A stretch of DNA of 64,000 bases from Hyphococcus flavus (GTDB lineage: Bacteria; Pseudomonadota; Alphaproteobacteria; Caulobacterales; Parvularculaceae): assembly GCF_028748065.1 (NCBI RefSeq), contig NZ_CP118166.1, forward strand, positions 3,363,501 to 3,427,500, in the 5' to 3' direction. The position numbers were made by a program, and so were the translations under genes. Shown here one piece after another: positions 1-8,196 of the stretch. The notes beneath the pieces are model-generated. The model had not been told where the DNA came from and ran no database searches. It was given only the letters and a program-made list of their open reading frames with translations. Position 1 is the first letter of the stretch, and every line of letters begins with the position of its first letter.

Positions 1-314
1 TTCATGGCGCCGCATTCCGTATGACCGCAAATAACAATATGCGGCACGTTCAGCGCCGCCACGGCGAATTCAATCGCTGCGGTAACGCCGCCCGTGTGGC
101 TTGTGTGCGGCGGCACGATGTTTCCTGCGTTACGAACGATAAATAGATCGCCCGGTTCGGTCTGGGTGATCATCGCGGTTTCAATGCGTGAGTCTGAACA
201 GGTAATAAACAGCGCTTCGGGCGCCTGGCCTTTGCTGAGCTGTTCAAACAATTCTTTTTTCTGCGGGTAAACTTCGTTCTGAAATTTTACGACGCCGGCG
301 GCGAAGCGGGGCAT
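1..314 (-). CDS. beta-class carbonic anhydrase (3' part missing)
   Basis: Interconverts CO2 and bicarbonate with a zinc ion, in the cytoplasm. The N-terminal 104 codons are present; the rest lies beyond the window edge. The sequence shows the beta-class motif CSDSR at residues 39-43 (zinc-ligand Cys and Asp-Arg dyad) and, near residue 100, GHTECGA with the His-x2-Cys zinc ligands. The ATG at 312-314 has GGAG 7 bases upstream. The ArsR-type regulator upstream ends only 11 bases before this start, so the two are probably co-transcribed and the regulator may control it. Family is certain; cellular role (anaplerosis, pH) is inferred. Confidence 0.93.
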   Translation of the reverse strand, partial: MPRFAAGVVKFQNEVYPQKKELFEQLSKGQAPEALFITCSDSRIETAMITQTEPGDLFIVRNAGNIVPPHTSHTGGVTAAIEFAVAALNVPHIVICGHTECGAM

Positions 315-325
315 TTAACTCTCCA

Positions 326-691
326 TCAGGGGGTAACTGTTTTCACGGGGGCGGACCACATACGGCGCGCCTGTTTAATGCTGGACTTTGCCGGACCGTT
401 CAGACGGCCCTCAACAAAATCGAGCCCATCGACGATCCAGGCGGCAATTTCCGGCTGGGTCAGGTGATAGAAATGATGACGGCCGTCCCGGCGTTCTTCG
501 ACCAGGCGGTGCGCACGCATCAAGCTCAAATGCTGTGACACGCGGGCGCCAGGCAGATCCAGCGCCTCGGCAAGCGTGTTCACGTCTTTTTCGCCTGTGC
601 GCAGTTCCTCGATCATCCGGATGCGATCCGGATGCGCCACGATCTTGAAGATCTCGGCAAGTTCCCTGGCGACGACCTGACGGCCCGGCAT
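326..691 (-). CDS. ArsR-family winged-helix transcriptional regulator
   Basis: Small DNA-binding repressor-type protein of 121 residues. Residues 10-85 form the ArsR winged helix: ELAEIFKIVAHPDRIRMIEEL, then LAEALDLPGARVSQHLSLM as recognition helix and a wing rich in Arg/Asp. The metal-binding ELCVCDL motif of ArsR/SmtB metal sensors is absent, so the signal is unlikely to be a metal bound at that site. Start chosen at 691 because GGAG lies upstream (GGAGTGATGAA); the open frame runs further up but has no recognisable protein there. It is followed within 11 bases by the carbonic anhydrase gene. A perfect 12-base inverted repeat 61 bases upstream of the start suggests autoregulation. Confidence 0.88.
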   Translation of the reverse strand: MPGRQVVARELAEIFKIVAHPDRIRMIEELRTGEKDVNTLAEALDLPGARVSQHLSLMRAHRLVEERRDGRHHFYHLTQPEIAAWIVDGLDFVEGRLNGPAKSSIKQARRMWSAPVKTVTP

Positions 692-751
692 TTCATCACT
701 CCATTCCCGCAGCGGACAGAGATACGCCATACTAGCATGCCGCTGCGGATA

Positions 752-781
752 TGCATATCTGCATGAATTTGCAGATATGCA
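752..781. promoter_or_regulatory. candidate ArsR operator, perfect inverted repeat
   Basis: TGCATATCTGCA and TGCAGATATGCA form a perfect 12-base inverted repeat around a 6-base spacer (TGAATT). It lies 61 bases upstream of the ArsR-type gene, in the position expected of an autoregulatory operator. ArsR-family operators are typically AT-containing 12-2-12 or similar dyads, which fits. Binding is inferred. Confidence 0.6.
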
Positions 782-928
782 GCCATTTAGAACGCCCCTC
801 CCCAGTTTCAAGACCCGGCATGTCGATTTTTGAACGGCCCGGCGCAAGGGAGGTTCGCTTCGCCGCAAGCAACTCGTCTTAACGCATGCCCGAACTAGGG
901 TCGCATGACCCGGCAAGGAGAACTTCAA

Positions 929-1405
929 TTGAAAACTGTAATTGCATTCACGGCATTCGCCCTTTCAGTCTGCGCGAATGCAGGCGCTGAAACCATGCCT
1001 GACAGGGCGGCCGACGAAACAGCGCTAACGACCATTAAACTTGAAACCTGGCCCGGCTTTTACCGGACCCAGAACGTTGAGGGCCTTGGCGCTTTCCTGG
1101 ACCCGGCTTTCGTAATCATCGGGCCGGATGGCGAACTGACAACAAAGACTCAAGCGCTTGATGGCGTGCGCGCTGCGCCATGGACGCCGTCAAACTTCCG
1201 TTACGAGATCGGGTCTTTCGTATGGCTTAACGATGACCTCGTCATCGTTGTCGGCAAAGGGAACAGCGATCGCGAGGATGCCGCCGGCCGGCCATGCGCG
1301 CATTCCTATACGTCATCGAATCTGCTGGAACGCGCATCCGATGCGCCGGAGGGCTGGCGTGCCCTTTCCAGCCACGTTTCCAACGTACAATGCAAAACTG
1401 ACTGA
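929..1405 (+). CDS. secreted SnoaL/DUF4440-like protein
   Basis: Unassigned exported protein of about 158 residues. It opens with a clear signal peptide (KTVIAFTAFALSVCANAGAE) and then has the size and pattern of an NTF2/SnoaL-like alpha-beta cone (DUF4440): an N-terminal helix, then FYRTQNVEGLGAFLDPAF followed by strands ending near the C terminus. Such domains bind small ligands or act as isomerases; nothing here fixes a substrate. I prefer the TTG at 929 because AAGGAG sits 7 bases upstream; an in-frame ATG at 905 lacks such a site and would extend the signal peptide unnaturally. Convergent with the PuuD-like gene across a shared terminator. Confidence 0.6.
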   Translation: MKTVIAFTAFALSVCANAGAETMPDRAADETALTTIKLETWPGFYRTQNVEGLGAFLDPAFVIIGPDGELTTKTQALDGVRAAPWTPSNFRYEIGSFVWLNDDLVIVVGKGNSDREDAAGRPCAHSYTSSNLLERASDAPEGWRALSSHVSNVQCKTD

Positions 1406-1419
1406 CATTAATAGTCAAA

Positions 1420-1447
1420 AAAAGGCGGCAGTCGCCTGCCGCCTTTT
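1420..1447. terminator. bidirectional intrinsic terminator
   Basis: AAAAGGCGGCAG, loop TCGC, CTGCCGCCTTTT: a perfect 12-base stem with A-run on one side and T-run on the other. It lies between two convergent genes ending at 1405 and 1470, so it can serve both. Confidence 0.85.
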
Positions 1448-1469
1448 CGACTTTATTCTTGACGCAAAG

Positions 1470-2078
1470 CTAAAGGTTCTGCGCCGCCACCATGCAGAAC
1501 AGCATCGGGATCGACAGCACTGTATTGGTGCGCGAGAACAGCATCGCCTTTTTCGCCGAAGCGGCCTTGGCGTCTGCTGCAAGGTCCGGATGCTTGTTGT
1601 CGATATTGAGCGCCTTGATCTGGTTCGGCCAGATGATGAACCAGACATTGAACCACATGATCGCACCCAGCCACATACCGATGCCGATCAGCACATGATT
1701 ACGTACAAACCCTTCGGCAAGTCCGAGCGTCAACGCATTCAGAATGTAACCGTTCAACGTTGCCAGGATAAGGCCAGTGACGATGGTCGCCATGGCGCCC
1801 CAGCGGAACCACCAAAGCGCTTTTGGCGCAATGTGTTTGCCGATCGCCGGTTTTTGATCATCCGGGATGGATGGCATGGTCGGTATCTGAACGAAGTTGA
1901 AGTACCACAACAGGCCAATCCACATGACGCCAGCCAGAACATGAAGCCAGCGGAAGAAAAACATCCAGTACACTTGCCCGAAGCCGCCGCCCCAAACCGC
2001 GTATAAAACAACAAGCAATGCGGCGAGGACGACCCCCGTGATCACCGCATTGCGTAAATTTGTCAGTAAGGCCGCCAT
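1470..2078 (-). CDS. PuuD-like (DUF989) multi-pass membrane protein
   Basis: Inner-membrane protein of 202 residues related to the N-terminal membrane domain of urate hydroxylase PuuD. It shows several hydrophobic segments and the family-like stretch FRWLHVLAGVMWIGLLWYF with a conserved His and Trp. Full PuuD proteins carry a C-terminal cytochrome c domain; this one ends after the membrane part with no CxxCH, so a urate-oxidising role is doubtful. Start at 2078 is supported by AGGAG 8 bases upstream; the longer frame to 2123 lacks one. No purine-catabolism genes lie nearby. Confidence 0.75.
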   Translation of the reverse strand: MAALLTNLRNAVITGVVLAALLVVLYAVWGGGFGQVYWMFFFRWLHVLAGVMWIGLLWYFNFVQIPTMPSIPDDQKPAIGKHIAPKALWWFRWGAMATIVTGLILATLNGYILNALTLGLAEGFVRNHVLIGIGMWLGAIMWFNVWFIIWPNQIKALNIDNKHPDLAADAKAASAKKAMLFSRTNTVLSIPMLFCMVAAQNL

Positions 2079-2352
2079 TGCGCCATCTCCTGTTCTTGTT
2101 TCGCCGTCCGGAAAACGCAACACCCGTCATTCGCCGCCTGCTATACCAGTGCTGCGCCGCTTGTTTCAATCAATTAGAGGGCGAATCGGGCGCTGAAAGC
2201 AATATACGCTCCGTTTTCCGCCGCCATTACGCATGCGAATCAATGCGGTCAGGCGGCAGAACGCACATCGCGGCGTAAAACAGAGCCATCTTCCCATATT
2301 CAATTAATAGTGATACTGAGCATCGCTTCATCACCCGGGGGCGGGACACAGC

Positions 2353-3774
2353 ATGCTTTTCAATTCGTTGACCTTCCTGGTCTTCTTCGCAATCGTGCTT
2401 GCGTTGCACAATGCGCCGTTTCCCTGGCGCATGAAGAAATTCAATCTTTTGATCGCCAGCTATCTTTTCTATGCCGCGTGGAGTCCGCCATTCGTCATCC
2501 TGTTATGGATATCGACGGCCGTTGATTGGAAAGTCGCGCAATGGATTCACCGTTCCGACGATACGGCGCGGCGGCGGTTTATTCTGATCCTTTCCATGGC
2601 GACAAACCTCGGCATTCTCGGTTATTTCAAATATGGCGGTTTCTTGCTGGAAAATTTCACCGTCACAATGGCTGCGATGGGCGTGAATTACCAGGCGCCG
2701 GATTGGAACATCATCCTGCCTGTCGGGATTTCGTTCTACACATTCCAGACCATGGCCTACTCGCTCGACGTTTATCTAAAACGCGCAGAGCCTGCGAAAT
2801 CGCTTCTCGACTTTTCTTTGTTCGTGACGTTCTTTCCTCAACTGGTGGCGGGTCCGATCGTGCGTCCGTCGCAACTGGTGCCGCAATTTGCAACGCCGAA
2901 AAAAGCGACGCCGCCGCAATTTTACTGGGGCCTCGGATTAATCACCATTGGCATGTTCGAAAAGATTGTGCTGGCGGACAGCTTCCTCGCACCGGCCGCG
3001 GATGGCGCCTTCGGCGCGGCAGGCGCGCTCGCGCCGCTTGACGCATGGACCGGCGTACTCGCTTTCTCCGGCCAGATCTTTTTTGATTTTTCGGGCTATT
3101 CGACAATTGCGATTGGAACGGCGCTTTGCCTTGGCTTCGCGCTGCCGAATAACTTCCTTTACCCCTACGCCGCCATTGGCTTTTCGGATTTCTGGCGGCG
3201 CTGGCACATATCGCTTTCAACCTGGCTGCGCGATTATCTTTACATTCCTATCGGCGGCAACAAGCGCGGCAGAATTCGCACTTACGTCAACTTGATGATC
3301 ACCATGCTGCTTGGCGGGCTTTGGCACGGCGCAAGCTGGACTTTCGTGATCTGGGGCGGCCTGCATGGATTGTATCTCAGCGTCGAGCGAATGCTGCGCG
3401 AGGCCATCCCTGAGCAAAACTGGTTTCGCTCTTTATGGTTCAAGATCGCCATGGCGCTTGTTACTTATTTCCTGATCAACATCACCTGGGTGTTTTTCCG
3501 GGCGCAAAGTTTTGACCAGGCGATGACCATGCTTGCCTCCATGGCGGGCATAGCCGTGGAACCTGAAAAAGTTCTTTATCTCAACGAGATCGTTCCGGCG
3601 GCGATCATTATCGCCGGCATGGTGGCGACGCATTGGTATTTGCGCATGCGGTCCATGGAGGACGTCATCGCCGCGGCGCCGAAATGGCTGATCGGCGTCA
3701 TCTGGACGTTCATGCTTTTCATGCTGATGATTACACAGGGGTCGGACAGTGCCTTCATCTACTTCCAGTTCTAA
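2353..3774 (+). CDS. MBOAT-family O-acyltransferase (AlgI-like)
   Basis: Membrane-bound O-acyltransferase of 473 residues, the family length for AlgI/DltB/PatA-type proteins that pass acetyl groups across the inner membrane for polysaccharide O-acetylation. Many hydrophobic segments are visible, together with the family blocks LPVGISFYTFQTMAY, FPQLVAGPIVR, FWRRWHISLSTWLRDYLYIP (first conserved His) and LLGGLWHGASWTFVIWG (catalytic His). The next gene starts inside its last codons (26-base overlap), so the two are translationally coupled. No polysaccharide polymerase or glycosyltransferase is in the window, so the acceptor is unknown. Confidence 0.92.
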   Translation: MLFNSLTFLVFFAIVLALHNAPFPWRMKKFNLLIASYLFYAAWSPPFVILLWISTAVDWKVAQWIHRSDDTARRRFILILSMATNLGILGYFKYGGFLLENFTVTMAAMGVNYQAPDWNIILPVGISFYTFQTMAYSLDVYLKRAEPAKSLLDFSLFVTFFPQLVAGPIVRPSQLVPQFATPKKATPPQFYWGLGLITIGMFEKIVLADSFLAPAADGAFGAAGALAPLDAWTGVLAFSGQIFFDFSGYSTIAIGTALCLGFALPNNFLYPYAAIGFSDFWRRWHISLSTWLRDYLYIPIGGNKRGRIRTYVNLMITMLLGGLWHGASWTFVIWGGLHGLYLSVERMLREAIPEQNWFRSLWFKIAMALVTYFLINITWVFFRAQSFDQAMTMLASMAGIAVEPEKVLYLNEIVPAAIIIAGMVATHWYLRMRSMEDVIAAAPKWLIGVIWTFMLFMLMITQGSDSAFIYFQF

Positions 3775-4864
3775 ACCGCAACTGGCGCGCCCGTTTGACG
3801 ATGATGTGGTCAGGCGACCGGTGCCTGAACGCCCCTGGCGGGGCTTAGCGATCATCTCGGTTATCGCGACCATCGCCCTCATGGTCGGCTGGGAGCTTTA
3901 CTGGCGGGCCAACTGGCATATTCCAGGCGACTTCAAGAACACCACGTCTCTTTGGGCCGAGCAGCGCAGGAATGCGAAAGGCGATGCGACGGTTCTGATC
4001 GGATCCTCACGCATTCTTTTCGACACTGACCTCAATGTCTGGGAAAACACAGTGGGCGTCCGCCCGATCCAGTTGGCGCTTGAGGGCACGAGCCCGCAAC
4101 CGGTATTGGCGGACCTCGCCGCTGACGAAGAATTTAACGGGCTGGTTGTGGTGGGTGTGACGGCGCCCCTGACCTTCAGCGGATACGCCTATCGCGGCGA
4201 CGTGATTGAGGAGGCGCGAAACGAAGCGCCTTTTGAGCGCGCCGGACATGTCTTGTGGATGCAGCTTGAAAAACTCTTTGCGTATACGGACGAAGCGACC
4301 CGGCCCAAGACCATGGTTTTCTATGCGGGCTTACCCTTACGGGAGGGCATGCGCCGGCGGATGGAACCGCGCAAACTGGAAATAATGAACGCCGATAGAA
4401 ACACGGAGATGTGGTCGCGCGTTGTTGATGACCCAGCCTATCAACAACTGGCGAGAGATGTGTGGGGGAATTCTGTCGGCCCGATGCTGGAGGGATTGAA
4501 AGATCCGAACTCGCCCGCCTATGGCGCGATCGCCGAGCAAACCAACAAGATCATTGCGGAACTAGGCGCAGATATCGAGAAAATCCGCGCACGCGGCGGC
4601 GATGTCGTCTTCGCACGCATGCCTTATGACGGTCTTTATGAAGAGATCGAGGAAAAGGCTTTTCCGCGCGAAAAAGCGTGGGACAAGCTGTTAGCGGAAA
4701 CAAATTCCATTGGCGTTCATTTTAAAGACTACGAAGCCTTACAAGGCTTTTACATTGTTGAATGGTCGCATCTCGCGCCACGTGACGCAGAAGCGTTTAC
4801 CGCTGCGTTCGTCCCTATCCTTTATGAGCAGATGGATACCGCGACTGGCGCCAGCGCGGATTAG
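3749..4864 (+). CDS. SGNH-like periplasmic partner of the MBOAT protein
   Basis: Protein of 371 residues with one N-terminal membrane anchor (about residues 32-50) and a large periplasmic domain. GSSRILFDTDL near residue 90 matches an SGNH/GDSL block I (nucleophile Ser), and EWSHLAPRDAEAF near the C terminus resembles block V with the catalytic His, as in AlgJ/AlgX/DltD-like partners. Starts with GTG at 3749 inside the MBOAT gene. By analogy it takes the acetyl group from the MBOAT protein and transfers it to a glycan; this is inferred from context. Its stop overlaps the stop of the convergent serine hydrolase gene. Confidence 0.7.
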   Translation: MPSSTSSSKPQLARPFDDDVVRRPVPERPWRGLAIISVIATIALMVGWELYWRANWHIPGDFKNTTSLWAEQRRNAKGDATVLIGSSRILFDTDLNVWENTVGVRPIQLALEGTSPQPVLADLAADEEFNGLVVVGVTAPLTFSGYAYRGDVIEEARNEAPFERAGHVLWMQLEKLFAYTDEATRPKTMVFYAGLPLREGMRRRMEPRKLEIMNADRNTEMWSRVVDDPAYQQLARDVWGNSVGPMLEGLKDPNSPAYGAIAEQTNKIIAELGADIEKIRARGGDVVFARMPYDGLYEEIEEKAFPREKAWDKLLAETNSIGVHFKDYEALQGFYIVEWSHLAPRDAEAFTAAFVPILYEQMDTATGASAD

Positions 4865-6081
4865 CCTTCAGCTTGATTTGAGTCCTGAAAGTTTCTCGCG
4901 ATATTCGCCGCCAATTGAATCAAACTCCCCGAACCGCCTGTAAAGGCGTTGCCGCAGAGTGCAACGGACATTTCAAACTCAGGCGCTAACAATAACGCAC
5001 ATTCAGACCCCGCCGCTGTGCCGCCATGATGGAATATAGGTGTCAGCCTATCACTCCCTCTCGGATAGGACATCGTTCCTATACGAAACCCAAGGCCGTA
5101 TTGTTGTGGATTCATATCGCCATTTGGCAGGAGGCGCGGCGTTGTCATAGCGGCAAACGCAGATTCGCTGATGAGAGCGTTGCTTAGCAACGCATCACCG
5201 AATTGCGTTAGCTCGTCCGGCGTAGACAAATATCCCCCGCCGGCCCACTTGTAACTGCTGTTTGTTTTCGGCGATTGGATAACGCCCAGCTTTCGTAACG
5301 CGCTCATGTAATCTGTTGAACGCCTAGCTGCCCTCGGATTTTGCTGGTCCGGCTGTGTTTTATTTAGTGCCAGCGGAGCCAGGACTACTTCTTCCATCAA
5401 GGTCAGGAAATCTTTCCCGCTCGCCTGCTCTAAAACATAAGCCACAAGCGTGTAACCGAAAGTGCTATATTGAAACGAAGCATCAGGCTCAAAAAGCACT
5501 GGATCGTCGATAAACAGCGACAAACTTTCCTTAGTTGTATCGAACTCTCTGTTCAGGCCGTTCTCGGTAAAAAACGGCGGCGCGAAAGCAACGCCATAAT
5601 TACGAACGCCGGCCTGATGCGACAGTAGTTGCCGCAACGTGACTGCGCCGTAATCATCGGGAAGGCCGGGCGCATAGGCGTGGATTGGCGCGTCGAGTTC
5701 AATCCGCCCCTCATCGGCCATTTTCATCACCAGTGCTGCGGTCAGCGTCTTCGACACGCTGCCGATCGGATAAAGCGTTTGTGGCGTCGCGGCGACAGCG
5801 CCTTTGAGGTCCGACAAACCGATCGACTCCGACCAGACATGCTTACCTCGCTGGTTAACACTGACGGTCATGGACGGATAAAACTTGGTTTGCCTGACCG
5901 TGACCAGTTCATTGCGGGACTTGGTGATAGCGGTTTCAAATTCCTGCGCTGCTATTGCAGCATGCGGGGATTGGGGTTCATACAAATCGGGAATTGTCTC
6001 GCGCGCCCACAGCAAGAATCCGCCGCCGCCAAGAACAATGACCAAAACCAGTAGTCCAATGACCTTCAGTATGGCGCGCAT
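4861..6081 (-). CDS. membrane-anchored serine hydrolase (beta-lactamase class C fold)
   Basis: A 406-residue protein with one N-terminal hydrophobic anchor (residues 5-25) and a periplasmic penicillin-binding/class C beta-lactamase domain. The catalytic SxxK is S108-V-S-K111; the YxN position reads YSTFGY, so the usual Asn is replaced by Thr; the third motif is HHGG. Members act as D-amino-acid peptidases, esterases or lactamases; the substrate cannot be told. It overlaps the preceding convergent gene by 4 bases. Confidence 0.87.
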   Translation of the reverse strand: MRAILKVIGLLVLVIVLGGGGFLLWARETIPDLYEPQSPHAAIAAQEFETAITKSRNELVTVRQTKFYPSMTVSVNQRGKHVWSESIGLSDLKGAVAATPQTLYPIGSVSKTLTAALVMKMADEGRIELDAPIHAYAPGLPDDYGAVTLRQLLSHQAGVRNYGVAFAPPFFTENGLNREFDTTKESLSLFIDDPVLFEPDASFQYSTFGYTLVAYVLEQASGKDFLTLMEEVVLAPLALNKTQPDQQNPRAARRSTDYMSALRKLGVIQSPKTNSSYKWAGGGYLSTPDELTQFGDALLSNALISESAFAAMTTPRLLPNGDMNPQQYGLGFRIGTMSYPRGSDRLTPIFHHGGTAAGSECALLLAPEFEMSVALCGNAFTGGSGSLIQLAANIARNFQDSNQAEG

Positions 6082-6153
6082 TTAGATACTCCTCCGGCTT
6101 TCGGAAAAAACTTGGGTGAATAAAAACGGGTTCAGGCGCCGCTGGCTTTCGCG

Positions 6154-6867
6154 TTACGGCTTCCAGCGAAAGGCGATGTAAAAGCAGCCGATGCTGCCTG
6201 CCAGAAACATAAATGCAGGCACGAAAAACCAGCGAAGAACAGAATTTTCCTGCACAGGTCGCGTATCGTAAAGGTTATAGACCCGCCTTTGCGTTGAGGT
6301 GTTTTCAACGAACTCTTCGCCACGAAATTCTGTCGTTACGAAATACTTTTCATCAATCCGATCGATCATCGCTTGTTGTCTTGACCGCAAACGATCAAAG
6401 TCCGGGTCCTCTTCATCAAGATCCTGTGCGACAATATCGAAAACATTCAGATTTTCATTGGCGAGCAATATGCCCATGGACCTGTAACGGAACTCGTGTT
6501 GGTCAATGGATGAGTTCACGCCCACCAGCCCGAGGCTGCCCGCGCCGATCATCAAACAAACCAGCCCGGCAGCAAGCCACCCCCGTACAATTGTCACAGA
6601 TGTTTTTTTGCGGGCAAGCACCGCGTTGCGGATCTCCGGAACGTCCTTGAGCTTATCTAGTTCAGCGTCGGAGACAGCCTTGGTCAGATCGTCTAGCTTC
6701 AGTTCATAAGCTTGTTTCAGCCGCTCGAATATCTCCGCTGAAGGGTAGGATTTTCCGGTTTCAAGTTTTGACAGATAGGATTGTTCAATGCCGGCTTTTA
6801 CGGCGGCCTCCGGCTGGGTCCAGTTATGGTCTTCGCGTTTCCGCCGTAAGTAGTCGCCAAACTTCAT
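6154..6867 (-). CDS. membrane-anchored XRE-family regulator
   Basis: A 237-residue protein with an N-terminal Cro/CI-type helix-turn-helix (residues 3-60; QPEAAVKAGIEQSYLSKLE with the usual Gln-Ser recognition helix), then a transmembrane helix (about 94-116), a roughly 95-residue acidic domain and a second transmembrane helix (about 213-233) close to the C terminus. The middle domain would be periplasmic and could sense an envelope signal, as in membrane-bound one-component regulators. Start set at 6867, immediately before MKFGDYLRRKRE; the longer open frame to 6933 adds only an Arg-rich, unlikely extension. Targets are unknown. Confidence 0.8.
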   Translation of the reverse strand: MKFGDYLRRKREDHNWTQPEAAVKAGIEQSYLSKLETGKSYPSAEIFERLKQAYELKLDDLTKAVSDAELDKLKDVPEIRNAVLARKKTSVTIVRGWLAAGLVCLMIGAGSLGLVGVNSSIDQHEFRYRSMGILLANENLNVFDIVAQDLDEEDPDFDRLRSRQQAMIDRIDEKYFVTTEFRGEEFVENTSTQRRVYNLYDTRPVQENSVLRWFFVPAFMFLAGSIGCFYIAFRWKP

Positions 6868-7049
6868 TTCTGCTCTCAGCCTTCTTTTGACTCGCCATGT
6901 TCGAAGTAAAGTCTGGCGAAGGCGGCGGCGCAATTCCAGATGAATATGCGGGAATAAACGGGCATATGCCTGAATTTAAGCGGTTTTTGAGTGCGGGCCG
7001 GGAAGCACGCGCAAAGAAGCCCCTTGCGCAACGAACCCGGCCGTGTGCG

Positions 7050-8021
7050 CTAGTCGTCGACTTTTACACCTTTTACGTAAACCGCACCCGAGCCGTGATG
7101 GGTCAGCCGACCGTTAATTTCATCAACGCGAACTTCGGACGAGCCGTAAAGCTTAAGCTCCGGCTGCGTCACGGCGCCGCCGAAGAAGATCGCGCCCGAT
7201 CCGTCGATGAACGCCCGCAGCTTGTCCGCCGTACCTGCTTTCACCGCAACCGCGCCGGAACCCGCGATCCTCGTCGTCATCGGCCCGTCGAGGCGCGCAG
7301 CGCGAACAAGCCCCGAACCCGCAATCGAAATATCCAGCATGCCGTCAATATCGCCGAGAATGACATCCCCCGGCCCTGCAACATCAACATCGACCATGGA
7401 CGCATCACCGACGCGCAGATCGGCATCGCCGGAGACATCGATTTCAAGACCCGCACTCACATTGCCCATGACGAGACGAGAGCCGTGAATGATATTCACA
7501 ACAGCTTCTTCAAGGTCGCTTGTTTCTCCGTAAACGAAGCATGAATCGAGATGAAGCGCGCCGCCCAGCCTTTCCATCGCAAGCTTGATCCGCGCGTCAA
7601 TAAATTCAACATCGCCCTGAAACGGCATTGAGACTTCTATCGTCGGATAGTCAGCGAAGAGCGCCTCATCGAGCGGCTCGCCTGTTGTCATTTCACGGGT
7701 CGCGCGCGCATCAAACGTTCTCGTGATACGCTTATCGCAGCAATCAAGCCCCTCTTCTTCTTTCCAAGGATCCATGACCACCGTAACGACGCCATCTTTT
7801 TCCTCTAGCCGTACCTGGCGGTAGGTCGTTCCCTGTTGGATGGAAATATCCATCTCATCACCGCTGGTGGTTTTGATTTCCACTGTGCCGGTGATGTCCC
7901 GAAATGAGATTTCCGAAGCGGTGAATGTCTCAGCGCTGGACATCCCCGCCAAAACGGCGGCGCTTGCCGCAAGAGCGGTTACAGCCCGAAGTGGATTAAT
8001 CAACATGGAATACATCGCCAT
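7050..8021 (-). CDS. exported DUF2807 (GIN-domain) protein
   Basis: A 323-residue exported protein. A signal peptide ends near AGMSSAETF (residues 26-33). The second half is a run of short beta-strand repeats with alternating Val/Asp/Gly (VDVDVAGPGDVILGDIDG, ISIAGSGLVRAARLDG, TTRIAGSGAVAVKAG), the beta-solenoid pattern of DUF2807, the putative auto-transporter adhesin head domain. No autotransporter barrel follows, so it is a soluble or loosely attached envelope protein. AGGTG lies 6 bases before the ATG at 8021. Function unknown for the family. Confidence 0.83.
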   Translation of the reverse strand: MAMYSMLINPLRAVTALAASAAVLAGMSSAETFTASEISFRDITGTVEIKTTSGDEMDISIQQGTTYRQVRLEEKDGVVTVVMDPWKEEEGLDCCDKRITRTFDARATREMTTGEPLDEALFADYPTIEVSMPFQGDVEFIDARIKLAMERLGGALHLDSCFVYGETSDLEEAVVNIIHGSRLVMGNVSAGLEIDVSGDADLRVGDASMVDVDVAGPGDVILGDIDGMLDISIAGSGLVRAARLDGPMTTRIAGSGAVAVKAGTADKLRAFIDGSGAIFFGGAVTQPELKLYGSSEVRVDEINGRLTHHGSGAVYVKGVKVDD

Positions 8022-8196
8022 GGCGTCACCTGTGATCGTTACTAAGCGCTCATATTAACTATTGCGCGTCCCTAACTCAGCAAAAACCGCGCCGTTTCAA
8101 CAATTTTTCTGTTTTATTATCCCATAGGCGAAGGTTTGCCGTTACGCTGCCAAGCGTCAGGCCAAACATTCACAAAAGTCACGACCGGGATTATAT

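Noticed and set aside
1158-2006. 282-codon plus-strand frame
   Set aside because: Overlaps the end of the SnoaL-like gene and is antisense to the PuuD-like membrane protein; crosses a terminator.
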